A stretch of 64,000 bases of DNA from CAZEDM01 sp964511075 (GCA_964511075.1 CAZEDM010000004.1:1-64000), one strand, 5' to 3'; positions 43,148-52,973 are shown, counted from the first letter of the stretch. Notes: a model not told the origin generated them from the sequence alone. Program-made: numbers and translations.

Positions 43148-43915
43148 CTAATTGACAACCGCCAGCGTGGCACCAATGATTATCCTGGCACCTGCCTTTT
43201 TCAATACCCTGGAGCACTCTCTTAAAGTTGCTCCTGTGGTCATAACGTCATCTACCAGCAGCACGCCTTTACCCTTAAGCACCGACTTGTCTCTGACCTC
43301 AAAGGCGTCTTTTACATTTTTCTCCCTTTCCTCCGGGCTGAGATCGGTCTGATCTCTGGTATTTTTCTTTCGCAAGAGAGCCCTATCCAGCAAAGGCAAA
43401 GCCGTCCTCTCGGAAATCCCCTGACCTAAGATCTTGCTCTGATTGTATCCTCTCTCCCTCTGCCTGGAGGGATGCAGTGGAACCGGTATAAGATAATCGA
43501 TTTCCTCTAACAGGCTCTCCTTTTTTAAAATCTCTCCCAGCCTTCTGCCTAAGCTTTTACCCAGTGTAGTCTTTCTTCTATACTTAAAGTTGTGTATCAA
43601 AATTTGATAATCGGGGTCGAAAAGCCCCAGGGACCTGTTCAGCGCAGGATGTGATTCGGGACATCGGGGACACCTTCTAAGCATAACGGACATATCCGGT
43701 GAATGGTCCAGAAAACTGCGGCATCCCGGACAAAAGGGATGCGGTAAAATATTCAAACCTTCCCAGCAGTCCTGACACACCAGAAAACCAGGACGCGACT
43801 CCCCGGAAACGCCACTCTCAGACGGAATACTGGCATTACACAAAATGCAATGAGCGGGAAAAACAAAATCCACCAGGGAGTTCCCCAGCTCAGTTAAGTA
43901 TTTTTTGATCTCCAT
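43148..43915 (-). CDS. ComF family phosphoribosyltransferase-like protein
   Basis: A 255-aa protein of the ComF/GntX family. An N-terminal zinc-type region has cysteine pairs (CILCNAS, CQDCWEGL, CPGC, RRCPRCPES). The C-terminal half is a type I phosphoribosyltransferase fold with the PRPP loop VLLVDDVMTTGATLRE. In competent bacteria ComF aids DNA uptake; in other bacteria the role is not settled. ATG at 43915 is preferred over an upstream TTG. It lies just upstream of the selenoprotein candidate on the same strand (about 65 bases), possibly in one transcript. Confidence 0.92.
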   Translation of the reverse strand: MEIKKYLTELGNSLVDFVFPAHCILCNASIPSESGVSGESRPGFLVCQDCWEGLNILPHPFCPGCRSFLDHSPDMSVMLRRCPRCPESHPALNRSLGLFDPDYQILIHNFKYRRKTTLGKSLGRRLGEILKKESLLEEIDYLIPVPLHPSRQRERGYNQSKILGQGISERTALPLLDRALLRKKNTRDQTDLSPEEREKNVKDAFEVRDKSVLKGKGVLLVDDVMTTGATLRECSRVLKKAGARIIIGATLAVVN

Positions 43916-44003
43916 ATTCAAATCGATAGATAATCATTCCCCTGAGTAAAATCAACCCCAAAAATCCAGACGGTTTTGAGTTCTTCTTAGTTCTGAATTT
44001 GGA

Positions 44004-44828
44004 CTACTTTAAGCTTAAGCCCCCGCTTCTTTTATTTTTAGCCCTCAGATACAGCCACATGGCAATTGAGACCAGAAAGATCAAAAGCGATAGGACCTGG
44101 TTTTGAGAAAACGAGATGTTCCCCAGCCGGGCGAAGATCATGCTCTCCTCGTAATACCTGAAAAAATCGATTACGAATCTCCAGGCAGAATAAAATGCCA
44201 GCATCAGCCAGAAGGTGAATCCCTCGAAGGTCTTGAATCTCTCCAGAAGAATCAGCAGGAAAAAAATGACAAGGCCGGCCAAAGAAGAAAAAAGCTGGGT
44301 GGGTAAAAGCTTCGCCCCCGGGAAAAAATAACCCGCATAAGAATCCGGCGGAAAAGTTACCCCAAAAAAACTGTCTGTCACCTTTCCCGGACAGCAGCCG
44401 TTCAGAAAACAGCCTATGCGGGCAAAGGCTAACCCCAGGGGAAAAGAAGGAGCGACCGAATCCGCCATCTTCCAGAGCGGCACCCTGGTAAAAAGAAGAT
44501 AGATTATGCCCAGCACCACGGAGAGAACCACCCCTCCCATCATGGAAAGTCCCCCGATCCCGATCTCGCCCGAACTCTGGAAGGGATTGATCACATCCGC
44601 GAAGTGCCCTTTAAACTCGTCCAGATGATAGACCACATAGAAAAACCTGGAGCCAACCAGAGAGCTTACCAAAACCACAAGAGCCAGGTCGATGATCCTC
44701 TCCGGTTTTATACCCGCTTTTTTAGCCCTCCTTATCGCCAGAACTATCCCTGCGATAAAAGCGATAACCAGCATCAGCCCGTAGCTTTTGACTGAGAGGG
44801 GCCCGAGCCTAAAGAGAACAGGACACAT
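44004..44828 (-). CDS. lgt: prolipoprotein diacylglyceryl transferase
   Basis: Lgt is an inner-membrane enzyme that transfers diacylglycerol from phosphatidylglycerol to the lipobox cysteine, the first step of lipoprotein maturation. It has about seven membrane segments in 274 aa. GGLSMMGGVV and the signature ARIGCFLNGCCPGKVTD are present, along with WRFVIDFFRYYEE at the end. The lipoproteins in this window (4954, 40083) are expected substrates. It is downstream of rodA on the same strand with a 135-base gap. Confidence 0.95.
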   Translation of the reverse strand: MCPVLFRLGPLSVKSYGLMLVIAFIAGIVLAIRRAKKAGIKPERIIDLALVVLVSSLVGSRFFYVVYHLDEFKGHFADVINPFQSSGEIGIGGLSMMGGVVLSVVLGIIYLLFTRVPLWKMADSVAPSFPLGLAFARIGCFLNGCCPGKVTDSFFGVTFPPDSYAGYFFPGAKLLPTQLFSSLAGLVIFFLLILLERFKTFEGFTFWLMLAFYSAWRFVIDFFRYYEESMIFARLGNISFSQNQVLSLLIFLVSIAMWLYLRAKNKRSGGLSLK

Positions 44829-44963
44829 AAATGTTTGATAAAGGGTTCAAGGGATCAAGGGTCTCAGAGTTTAAAAAAAGTTGTTGGTAACTTCAGACGA
44901 AATCATAATACTCGAGTAAATTCGATTTCCCTCTATTAAAAAAACATATTTAAAGTCTATACG

Positions 44964-46187
44964 TCAATACTCGGTCCATTTATAGTGAATAGCCAGAAGG
45001 AGTCCCATTGATATCCAGCTGATCAGAAGAGAGGAGCCGCCATAGCTCACCAGAGGAAAAGGTATGCCTGTGACCGGCAGAAGACCCATAGCCATTCCCA
45101 GGTTCACCATACCCTGGAAGGTAAAGATCGAGGTCAGGCCGAAAGCCACGAAGCTGTTAAAGCTGTTCCGGGCTTTGGAGGCGATGGTGATTCCCCGGTA
45201 TACCAGGTAGAAGAAAAGACCAAGGAAGATCAAGGAGCCTATTAGTCCGAACTCCTCCCCTACCACCGAGAAGATGAAATCGGTATGCTGCATAGGCAGA
45301 AAGGCTAACTTGGTCTGAGAGCCCTGCAGAAAACCTTTGCCCAGGATACCGCCCGAGCCTATGGCAACTTTGGATTGTATGATCTGGTAACCCGCTCCCA
45401 GAGGGTCTCTGTTGGGGTCCAGAAATACCAGCACCCTTAGTTTCTGATAATCGTGTAACCTGTTCCAGAGCAGCGGGGTGAGAATGCCGAAAGCCAGATT
45501 AAGCACCAGTATCACTATGGAGAATAACAGAGCCGGCCTGAGCTTGTACAGGATATAAAGCAAAAGCAAAAAGAAAATTGCCCAGGAGAGCCAGTGAAAG
45601 CCGGCTATAAGACTTATCAGGGGAGAGAAGATTAAAAAGATGAAAAGCAAAGGGACCTTAGCCCAGTAGAGCATGGAGAACACTATAGCCAGGAAAACGA
45701 AGGAGGTTCCTAAATCCGGCTGTCTTAGAACCATTAACAGAGGGACAAACCCAATGAGCAACACGGTTCCGATCCACAATAAGGAATAGAAGGATCGCTT
45801 GGTATAGGAAAGATAACGCGCCAGGGCAAAGACCGTAGCGAGCTTGGCTAACTCAGAAGGCTGAAAGGAGATTCCCCCTAGCTCAAACCAGCGTGTTGCC
45901 CCTAAGCGCGTGGTGCCTATGAAAAAAACCGCACCCAGCAGAAAAAGGGCTGAAAGATAATAGAGATAGGAGAATATCTCGTGGAATCTCAAGGGGATCA
46001 CGAATATGACTCCCGCGGCTATCAGGGAAAGAAGGACCCAGAACAACTGCTTGAGGAAAAGATTTTGTTCATCCAGGGAGGCGTGCTGGGAGCTGTAGAT
46101 CAAAAGGACCCCGATTAAAGAGAGAATAAGCGCAGCTGCCAGGAGCTTAAAATCAAAATCCTCAGTTTTCAGCTTGAGCCGGGACAT
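44964..46187 (-). CDS. rodA: rod shape-determining peptidoglycan glycosyltransferase RodA
   Basis: A SEDS-family multi-pass membrane protein that polymerises lipid II together with PBP2 in the elongasome. It is 407 aa with about ten membrane segments. SEDS motifs are visible: GGISFQPSELAKLA, QPDLGTSFVF, KVAIGSGGILGKGFLQG, HTDFIFSVVGEEFG and the terminal PLVSYGGSSLL. It starts three bases after the PBP2 stop. It completes a mreC-mreD-mrdA-rodA unit, so the cell is probably rod-shaped. Confidence 0.97.
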   Translation of the reverse strand: MSRLKLKTEDFDFKLLAAALILSLIGVLLIYSSQHASLDEQNLFLKQLFWVLLSLIAAGVIFVIPLRFHEIFSYLYYLSALFLLGAVFFIGTTRLGATRWFELGGISFQPSELAKLATVFALARYLSYTKRSFYSLLWIGTVLLIGFVPLLMVLRQPDLGTSFVFLAIVFSMLYWAKVPLLFIFLIFSPLISLIAGFHWLSWAIFFLLLLYILYKLRPALLFSIVILVLNLAFGILTPLLWNRLHDYQKLRVLVFLDPNRDPLGAGYQIIQSKVAIGSGGILGKGFLQGSQTKLAFLPMQHTDFIFSVVGEEFGLIGSLIFLGLFFYLVYRGITIASKARNSFNSFVAFGLTSIFTFQGMVNLGMAMGLLPVTGIPFPLVSYGGSSLLISWISMGLLLAIHYKWTEY

Positions 46188-46190
46188 CTT

Positions 46191-48008
46191 TCAGTCAACT
46201 TTTTGATTGAGGTTGCTTTCTTTCTCCAGCCCCCCGCTTTTCCCTGTCAAATATCTCTGGATGATCCTTCCGGCAAGAGGTGCGGCATAGATGCCTCCAT
46301 GCCCCATCCTCTCAACCAGAACCGCTACCACTATCCTCGGATTCTCAGCTGGTGCATACCCCACGAACCAGGCATGCTCCTTACCATGCGGGTTCTGAGC
46401 GGTTCCGGTCTTTCCACCGACCGTTATGCCAGGGACCTTGGCTGAAATTCCGGTGCCCTTAGGAGAGTTGACCGTTGCCACCAGCCCTTCCTTCAATGCC
46501 TCTAAAGTGGAGGCTGAAAAGGGCAGATGATACAGAACGGAATTCCTGTTCACAAAGACCTTGCCTTCAGGTGACCTGACCTCTTTCAGGATATGAGGCT
46601 GATAAACTACTCCGCCGTTAACCAGCGCAGAATAGAAAACCGCCAATCCCAGAGGAGTGCTTAAAACCTCCCCCTGACCTATTCCCAGATTTATAACCAG
46701 GTTCTTGACCCATTCCCCTGGCCCGAACTTTTCATTATAGTAAGAGCGGGTTGGAATCATACCGGAAGCTTCATGCGGAAGGTCTATCTTGAATTCTTTG
46801 TTCAGCCCGCACTCCAGGGCATAATGGCTCCATCTATCCAATCCTAATTTCAAAGATAGCTGGTAGAAATAAACATCACAGGATTGAGCAATAGCCTGAA
46901 TCAGATTCAGCCTGCCGTGACCTTCTGGCAGCCAGCATCTGAAGGACCTGTTTCCAAAGATAAAGCTTCCGTGGCAGGGAGCAAAAGTAGTGTTTCTGTC
47001 GACTATCTTGGCTTCCAGGGCCGCACCGGCTGTTAAAAGCTTGTAGATCGAGCCTGGAGGATAGGTTCCCTGAACAGCCCTGTTGATCAGGGGATGTAAG
47101 GGGTCATTCGTCAGAGCCCTCCAGGTTTTTTCATCCAGAACCGAGCTGAACTGATTGGGGTCGAACCCCGGCTTGCTCAACAGCGCTAAAACTTCGCCAT
47201 CTCTGGGGTCCAAGGCTACTACCACCCCTGCATCATAATCCTTCAGAGCTGACTCTGCCTCCACCTGCAGAGCATAATCGATGGTCAGGATCAGGTCAGA
47301 CCCGGGCTCGGAGGGCAGGGGTTTCTTGTCCTTAAGGGGACCTAAAACTTTACCGCTGGCACTCACCTCCAGATAATTCATCCCGTCCTCCCCTCTCAGA
47401 TACTGGTCGTACTCCTTTTCCAGTCCCTCCTTCCCGATGATGCTCCCCAATCTCAGGTTTCTCTCCTGCGAATTTTCCATCTCCTTCTGCGAGACCTCCC
47501 CCACATACCCGAAAAGATGACCTGACCAAAAAGCCCGGGGGTAATCTCTCAACTTCTCCGTTTGATAAATCACCCCGGGGAATTCCTCGTTTTGCTCCTC
47601 CAGCTTGCAGACGGTATTGAAGCTCGCATCTCTTTTTATCCGGATGGGGGTATAGCGGTTGACCCAGCCGGCTTTTATCCTGTCTCGGAGCAGAGATTCC
47701 TCCAGTCCCAAGATACCCGAAAGCTTCTGGATGATCTCATCCAAATCCGGAGTCTCGTAGGGAAGCAGAAAAAGGGTATAGGAGGCGCGATTGGAAACCA
47801 TCACCCTGTGATCCCGGTCGTAGATCAGGCCCCTGCTGGCGGGAACCGTGACCAGCCTGATCCTATTCTCCTCAGACATCTTGCGATAATAGGGGAAATC
47901 AATCACCTGCAGATAAAACAGCCTGAAGACCAGAATAAGCGCTAAGATGCCCAACAAAAAGAGGGCGATTTTGTAGCGGCTGTAATAAAAGATCTCGCTT
48001 CCCTTCAT
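46191..48008 (-). CDS. mrdA: penicillin-binding protein 2 (peptidoglycan transpeptidase)
   Basis: A class B PBP of 605 aa that cross-links peptidoglycan during elongation with RodA as its glycosyltransferase. One N-terminal membrane anchor (KIALFLLGILALILVFRLFY) is followed by the dimerisation domain (RGLIYDRDHRVMVSN). The transpeptidase active site shows SIYK with S320 nucleophile and K323, SCD in the SxN position (the Asn is replaced by Asp, seen in many PBP2 proteins) and KTGTAQNP. The start codon overlaps the mreD stop by four bases. Confidence 0.96.
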   Translation of the reverse strand: MKGSEIFYYSRYKIALFLLGILALILVFRLFYLQVIDFPYYRKMSEENRIRLVTVPASRGLIYDRDHRVMVSNRASYTLFLLPYETPDLDEIIQKLSGILGLEESLLRDRIKAGWVNRYTPIRIKRDASFNTVCKLEEQNEEFPGVIYQTEKLRDYPRAFWSGHLFGYVGEVSQKEMENSQERNLRLGSIIGKEGLEKEYDQYLRGEDGMNYLEVSASGKVLGPLKDKKPLPSEPGSDLILTIDYALQVEAESALKDYDAGVVVALDPRDGEVLALLSKPGFDPNQFSSVLDEKTWRALTNDPLHPLINRAVQGTYPPGSIYKLLTAGAALEAKIVDRNTTFAPCHGSFIFGNRSFRCWLPEGHGRLNLIQAIAQSCDVYFYQLSLKLGLDRWSHYALECGLNKEFKIDLPHEASGMIPTRSYYNEKFGPGEWVKNLVINLGIGQGEVLSTPLGLAVFYSALVNGGVVYQPHILKEVRSPEGKVFVNRNSVLYHLPFSASTLEALKEGLVATVNSPKGTGISAKVPGITVGGKTGTAQNPHGKEHAWFVGYAPAENPRIVVAVLVERMGHGGIYAAPLAGRIIQRYLTGKSGGLEKESNLNQKVD

Positions 48009-48532
48009 AGCTTGGCAGATACACCCTCGGTTAATTTTTTAGTTCTCCGCATCTGAATATACCATAAGAATATCCATCCCACCAGGGAGGTGTAGACTGC
48101 GGAGAGGAGGGTATGGTTCAGGAAGATAAACATGGTATAGCCTATATTGAATCCGCTGGTGAGAAGATAGTACAGAAGGTCGTTCAGACACAGGCTCAGG
48201 AATATTATCCCGCTTTTGGAGTAGCTGCTTTCCAGGAACAGATTATCCTTAAAGCTTCCCACCATATATCCCAGGCAGGTTTTGATCAACGCTCCCACTC
48301 CCAGAAACAAAGGAGTGGGAAGATCCAGCAGAAGTCCCAGGATAAATCCAAACAGAGCGCCGGAGACGGGCCCCTGGGTCAGTCCCCAGAATACCAGAAT
48401 CAGCAGGGGCAGGTCTAATTTTATCTGGTGAATGCTGAAAAAGCCGGAGAACAGGGACTGGTATACCACTACCAGAAAAAGCAGAAAAACCGCATTGGCT
48501 GCTCTGGATAAGTTTAGATTCCTTAAGGGCAT
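48005..48532 (-). CDS. mreD: rod shape-determining protein MreD
   Basis: A 175-aa inner-membrane protein with about five or six membrane segments that links MreC to the elongasome. LPLLILVFWGLTQGPVSGALFGFILGLLLDL, noted here by its GPVSGALFGFILGLLLDL part, is the characteristic MreD block. It overlaps the PBP2 gene by four bases and follows mreC by 21 bases. MreB is not in this window. Confidence 0.93.
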   Translation of the reverse strand: MPLRNLNLSRAANAVFLLFLVVVYQSLFSGFFSIHQIKLDLPLLILVFWGLTQGPVSGALFGFILGLLLDLPTPLFLGVGALIKTCLGYMVGSFKDNLFLESSYSKSGIIFLSLCLNDLLYYLLTSGFNIGYTMFIFLNHTLLSAVYTSLVGWIFLWYIQMRRTKKLTEGVSAKL

Positions 48533-48553
48533 ACTTGAATTAGTAACCTGTTC

Positions 48554-49360
48554 TTAAAGTTTAACCAAAAAAAGCTCTTCCAGCCGAAAGAAATCCACTT
48601 CAGGCTTAAGCTTTATGGTTTTGAAGTTCGCATTTCTTTTCTGATCCACCGTCATCACCTTGCCGATTTTTATCCCCGCCGGGAATATCCCGCCCAACCC
48701 GGAGGTATATATCTCGTCCCCGGGCATGACATCCTCCTCCAAAGGCACATTGTCCAGATCCAAGATGATCCCTCCCTTCGATTTCACTATGCCCTGAACC
48801 CTGCTTCTCTGGTCCAGGGCAGCTACTCTACACTGGGGATGATACAGCAGCTGGACCACCGAGCTTTCCCTTAGAACCTCGCTCACCCTTCCCACCAGCC
48901 CATCGATATTAACGACCGGCATGCCTTCTCTCACCCCCTCTTTCTCTCCCGAGTTTATCAAAATAGTGGTGATTAATCTCTGGGGCTCTGTCAGTATGAC
49001 TCTGGTGGGGAGGAGGTTAAAATCGCTGGCCGACTTGAATCCCAGCATCTCCTTGAGCCTTTCGTTCTCCAGCCTCTCCTCCTGCAGACGCGCGCTCTCC
49101 AGGGTAAGCCTCATCACCTTTTCGCTCAAGACTCTATTCTGCTGATGAACCTTATACAGATCCTCTGCCCGATTGGCTAAGGAATAGAAGGGGCCATAGC
49201 TGAAGCGGAAAGCTATCTGGGAGAGATCCTCCTTTGTCTTAAGCGGCAAGACCAGCAGCAGAAGGGACAGGAAAAGAAGAATAAAAAGGGTGAGCGAATT
49301 TTTTCCTTTTAAAAACGGACCAACCCCCCGGGTCAGGAAATCAGGCAACAGAAATCGCAA
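48554..49360 (-). CDS. mreC: rod shape-determining protein MreC
   Basis: A bitopic inner-membrane protein of 268 aa whose periplasmic part organises PBP2 and RodA. A short cytoplasmic tail, one membrane helix (SLTLFILLFLSLLLLVLPL), a coiled coil (about residues 60-105) and two beta domains are seen. Key blocks are GEKEGVREGMPVVN, GLVGRVSEV and the late EDVMPGDEIYTSGLGGIFPAGI, given here as GDEIYTSGLGGIFPAG. It begins at a TTG with GGGGGAAAGAG just upstream. It heads the rod-shape genes and is preceded by a PTS IIA gene. Confidence 0.95.
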   Translation of the reverse strand: MRFLLPDFLTRGVGPFLKGKNSLTLFILLFLSLLLLVLPLKTKEDLSQIAFRFSYGPFYSLANRAEDLYKVHQQNRVLSEKVMRLTLESARLQEERLENERLKEMLGFKSASDFNLLPTRVILTEPQRLITTILINSGEKEGVREGMPVVNIDGLVGRVSEVLRESSVVQLLYHPQCRVAALDQRSRVQGIVKSKGGIILDLDNVPLEEDVMPGDEIYTSGLGGIFPAGIKIGKVMTVDQKRNANFKTIKLKPEVDFFRLEELFLVKL

Positions 49361-49388
49361 ATCTCTTTCCCCCTCTAAATCTCGTTGT

Positions 49389-49841
49389 TTACTCTACGGA
49401 GTCCAGAACCTCTAAAAGCTCCTTGGGGCTGGATATTCTCATCAGAGTCTCCCGGTTCTTTTCGCTTTTCATCAGATAGGACAGGCGAGCCATCACGTTC
49501 AGATGCGCACCTATGGCATCCTCCGGCGCCACAATCAGGAAGAAAAGATGAACCGGCTTTTTATCCATAGCCTCGAAATCCACGCCGTTTTTGGAGCGGC
49601 CAAAGGCTATTATTATCCCCTTGACGGCTTTGGTCTTGGCATGAGGGAAAGCGATCCCGTATCCCACTCCGGTGGTCACCAACTTCTCTCTCTCCAGAAT
49701 AGCCTTTAACACCTCGTCTCTATCCTTCACCAGTTTGGACCTGGAGGCTGAATTCACCAGCTCCTCGATGATCTCATTTTTAGATTTACCCTTGAGGTCG
49801 AAAATAATCAAATCCTCGGTGCAGAACTTAGAAAGTTTCAT
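49389..49841 (-). CDS. PTS IIA-type (PtsN-like) phosphocarrier protein
   Basis: A 150-aa EIIA domain of the fructose/nitrogen-regulatory PTS class. The phosphorylatable histidine is H67 in GYGIAFPHAKT, followed by GIIIAFGRSKNGVDF and LFFLIVAPEDAIGAHL. No EIIB, EIIC or HPr gene is nearby, so it is likely to regulate rather than transport sugar, as E. coli PtsN does. It starts behind GGAGGAAAGG and lies between accA and mreC on the same strand. Confidence 0.92.
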   Translation of the reverse strand: MKLSKFCTEDLIIFDLKGKSKNEIIEELVNSASRSKLVKDRDEVLKAILEREKLVTTGVGYGIAFPHAKTKAVKGIIIAFGRSKNGVDFEAMDKKPVHLFFLIVAPEDAIGAHLNVMARLSYLMKSEKNRETLMRISSPKELLEVLDSVE

Positions 49842-49985
49842 CCTTTCCTCCCTTGAGTGATTCTTTTAGTTCTAATTTAATTGAGGCCAAGCAAGAAAAA
49901 TAAGTTTTCAACCAGTTTACTCCTTGGGGAATAGATGCCCCGGCTGCTCTTGTCCTCACGATATGTCTGACTTTCGCTCCCGGTT

Positions 49986-50954
49986 CTAAAGATAATCCTC
50001 CTTCAGATACACGCCCATATTCCTGAATTTCTCTATCCTTTTCTGCAGGAGCTCTTCTGTTCCTAAGCTCCAAAGCTTTTCCAGCTCATTCAATATCTCT
50101 TTCTTCAATATCTCCGCAGCCCCCCCCGGATTCCGATGGGCTCCGCCCAGAGGCTCGGGAATAATCCTGTCGATCACCTTCAGCTCCTGTAAATCGAAGG
50201 CTGAAAGCTTCAAGGCCTCAGCCGCCTGGGGTGCCTTCGAGCTGTCTCTCCACAGGATTGCCGAACATCCTTCCGGGGAGATAACAGAGTACCAGGAGTT
50301 CTCCAGCATCATTACCTTATCGCCGATTCCTATCCCCAGGGCTCCGCCGCTGGCTCCCTCCCCCACTATATTGATTATAATCGGCACTTTCAACCTGAAC
50401 ATCTCCCTAAGATTTCTGGCGATCGCCTCTGCCTGCCCTCTCTCCTCAGCCCCTATTCCCGGGAATGCGCCCGGGGTATCGATCAGGATGACTATGGGTT
50501 TCCCGAAACGCGAGGCCAGCTGCATCAACCTCAAAGCCTTGCGGTAACCTTCGGGGTGCATCATTCCGAAATTACGATAAAGCTTATGCTTGGTATCCCG
50601 TCCTTTCTGCTGTCCCACGAAGAGGACCGCCCTCCCCTCGATCTTACCGAATCCGGCTACCAGGGCCTTGTCGTCCCTGAAGTTTCTGTCTCCATGTAGT
50701 TCTACGAAATCTTCACTCATAAGATTTATGTAATCTAAGCTATGAGGCCGGAGCGGATGCCGGGCCAGCTGAACCCTCTGCCAGCGAGTAAGCTTCGAAT
50801 AGATCTCCTGCTGCAGTTTGTCCCGGCGCTTCTCCAGGAGCTGTATCTCCCTGGTCAGCTCTAAACTTTCCCCGGAGGCGAAATCCTTCATATCCTGGAT
50901 CTTTTTCTCCAGATCCAGAATCGGCTTCTCAAAATCCAAGTGTTGACCATTCAT
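49986..50954 (-). CDS. accA: acetyl-CoA carboxylase carboxyltransferase subunit alpha
   Basis: AccA forms one half of the carboxyltransferase that makes malonyl-CoA, the first step of fatty acid synthesis. At 322 aa it has the coiled N-terminal helices (LEKRRDKLQQEIYSKLTRWQ) and the crotonase-type core with GFGKIEGRAV, RNFGMMHPEGYRKALRLM, ILIDTPGAFPGIGAEERGQ and GEGASGGALGIGIGD. The start codon overlaps the stop of the MraY-like gene in an ATGA. AccB, AccC and AccD are not seen in this window. Confidence 0.97.
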   Translation of the reverse strand: MNGQHLDFEKPILDLEKKIQDMKDFASGESLELTREIQLLEKRRDKLQQEIYSKLTRWQRVQLARHPLRPHSLDYINLMSEDFVELHGDRNFRDDKALVAGFGKIEGRAVLFVGQQKGRDTKHKLYRNFGMMHPEGYRKALRLMQLASRFGKPIVILIDTPGAFPGIGAEERGQAEAIARNLREMFRLKVPIIINIVGEGASGGALGIGIGDKVMMLENSWYSVISPEGCSAILWRDSSKAPQAAEALKLSAFDLQELKVIDRIIPEPLGGAHRNPGGAAEILKKEILNELEKLWSLGTEELLQKRIEKFRNMGVYLKEDYL

Positions 50955-52009
50955 TTTCTTCTGCTCGTTCTCGCTATTAAATTTGTCTTAAAAAGGTAAA
51001 ACGCCACAGTCAGAATGAGCATCGCCTGAGCCAGAAGCAGAAAAGAGAACACCAGTTTATTATCCCGGGCTAATATCGCCCAGACGGTTATACTTAATAT
51101 AATCGATATCACGTAAAAAATCCAGATGGTTAATCTCTGGCTCAAGCCTTTTTCCAGCATGAAATGAAAGAGGTGTCTTTTATCCGCGTGGTAGAATCTT
51201 TTGTTGTTTAAGGTCCTCCTGAAGAAGGAGAAGAAGGTCTCAAAGATGGGTATGCCCAAGGCCAACAAGGGCACGAACATGGCCATGGCGGTATAGCTCT
51301 TTATGGGGCAGATCACTCCCACGGATGCGAAGACATAGCCTAAGTACAATGAGCCTGAATCTCCCATGAAGATACTGGCAGGAGGATAGTTATACCTGAG
51401 AAACCCCAGACAGGCTCCCATAACCGCCAGGGTTATAAAGGAGATGAGCTTTACGCCCAGGACGATCCCTACGCCCAAGAGCGCCAGGGAGGTTATAACC
51501 GAAAGACCTGAGGCTAACCCGTCCAGCCCATCGATCAGATTAAGGGCGTTGATGATCACCAGACACCAGGTGAAGGTTATGGGAAACGAGAAAATCCCCA
51601 GATCGACTGCTCGGAAAAAAGGGATATAAAGTATACTTATACGTAACCCGAACAACATCAAGATCAAAACGGCCAGTGACTGAAAGACAATTTTCCACAG
51701 TACCCTGAGACCCTTGACATCGTCGTAGATTCCCAGGGCAAAAATCACCACACCCCCCAGAAGAAATCCCAAAAGATATTTCAAATCGGAGCTGAGAATC
51801 GACCCTTCCCATACCAGGGCGACCCACAGGCCTAAATTTATAGCCAGGAAAAGGGCCACGCCGCCTAAGCGGGGAGTGGGGTTGTTGTGAATCTTTCTCT
51901 CCTCCGGATAATCCAGCAGCCTGTGCCTGATACAGAACCTTCTGATCAAAGAGGTGAAAGCCAGACTGGATAAAAAAGAAATCAAAAGGATCGAGATATA
52001 CTGTTTCAA
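50951..52009 (-). CDS. MraY/WecA-family undecaprenyl-phosphate sugar-1-phosphate transferase
   Basis: A 352-aa polytopic membrane protein of the glycosyl-phosphotransferase 4 family. It would load a sugar-1-phosphate, commonly GlcNAc-1-P, onto undecaprenyl phosphate to start a surface glycan. The family motifs are visible: TPRLGGVALFLA, GIYDDVKGLRVL (DDxxD-like), NALNLIDGLDGLASG, IFMGDSGSLYLGY and the loop HxH-type DKRHLFH. WecA is nearer than MraY because of the context of glycosyltransferases upstream. It overlaps accA. Confidence 0.94.
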   Translation of the reverse strand: MKQYISILLISFLSSLAFTSLIRRFCIRHRLLDYPEERKIHNNPTPRLGGVALFLAINLGLWVALVWEGSILSSDLKYLLGFLLGGVVIFALGIYDDVKGLRVLWKIVFQSLAVLILMLFGLRISILYIPFFRAVDLGIFSFPITFTWCLVIINALNLIDGLDGLASGLSVITSLALLGVGIVLGVKLISFITLAVMGACLGFLRYNYPPASIFMGDSGSLYLGYVFASVGVICPIKSYTAMAMFVPLLALGIPIFETFFSFFRRTLNNKRFYHADKRHLFHFMLEKGLSQRLTIWIFYVISIILSITVWAILARDNKLVFSFLLLAQAMLILTVAFYLFKTNLIARTSRRK

Positions 52010-52031
52010 TTTCTCTCCTCTGAATCCGACT

Positions 52032-52919
52032 TTAGATTTTACCTTTTTTTGAGAACTTTGGCAAGATAAAAATTAAGGACTGCAGGAGCAGCCGGAAAAG
52101 AAGCCCGCAGTAGATCAGAAATCTGAGCAAAGGGTTGGGCCGGTAATGCTTTTTGAAAAAATAATACATGCTGCGGTGGTGTTCCATCTTGGCCTTTAAG
52201 GGGTCATGCACAGTGGAGCCGCCGACCTGATGGGTGACGGTCAAAGAGGGAAAATAGAATACCTTCCATCCGTTCTTTTTTGCCCGCAGACACAGGTCCA
52301 CATCCTCGCAGAACATAAAGAAGCTCTCGTCCAAAAGCCCGATTTGCTCCAACATTTTCTTACGGGCGAAAAGACAGGAGCCGGAAACCCAATCCACCTC
52401 TGTTATCCTGTTCCGGTCTAAGTCTTTCTGAAGATACTTTTTGGATAAGGGATTTCGGGGTAAGAGCCGATTCAGCAGGGATTGGGAAGAGGAGATGGAG
52501 GTAAAATAATTTGGAAAAGACCTGCAGGAGTATAAAAGCTCCCCTTTTTTGTCTATCATTTTCGGACCACAGATCCCGCTCTCCGGATTTTCATCCATGA
52601 ATCTGAGGACATCCTTTAATCTACCTTCTGAGATTCTGGTGTCCGGATTAAGCAGGAGCAGATATCTCCCCCGGCTCTTTCTTATCCCCTGATTGGATGC
52701 CCTGGAGAAACCTAAATTCCACTCATTCTCGATTAACCTGACCTGTGGATAATTCTTTTTCGTCCAGCCCAGGGAATTATCCCGGGAGGAGTTATCCACC
52801 AGCCAGATCTCTTTTCGCAGGTAGGTTGTGGAGATATAAACGGAATCGAGACACCCTTTCAAAAACTCTTTGGCTTTGTAATTGACTATTACAATGGATA
52901 GGTCTAATTCACCCGTCAT
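52032..52919 (-). CDS. family 2 glycosyltransferase (rhamnosyltransferase-like)
   Basis: A cytoplasmic or membrane-associated GT-A enzyme of about 295 aa. It begins LSIVIVNYKAKEFLKGCLDS, with WLVDNSSRDNS and NLGFSRASNQG for nucleotide-sugar binding. LLLLNPDTRI is the DxD-like motif, and FFMFCEDVDLCLRAKKNGW is the late signature shared with rhamnosyltransferases of surface glycans. A hydrophobic C-terminus (LRFLIYCGLLFRLLLQSLIF) may tie it to the membrane. The ATG at 52919 is preferred; an upstream TTG would add six residues. Confidence 0.92.
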   Translation of the reverse strand: MTGELDLSIVIVNYKAKEFLKGCLDSVYISTTYLRKEIWLVDNSSRDNSLGWTKKNYPQVRLIENEWNLGFSRASNQGIRKSRGRYLLLLNPDTRISEGRLKDVLRFMDENPESGICGPKMIDKKGELLYSCRSFPNYFTSISSSQSLLNRLLPRNPLSKKYLQKDLDRNRITEVDWVSGSCLFARKKMLEQIGLLDESFFMFCEDVDLCLRAKKNGWKVFYFPSLTVTHQVGGSTVHDPLKAKMEHHRSMYYFFKKHYRPNPLLRFLIYCGLLFRLLLQSLIFILPKFSKKGKI

Positions 52920-52973
52920 GGGATCGTGAATCGTCAATTGAGAGATCGCCTCAGATAAACAACCCCCGCTTCC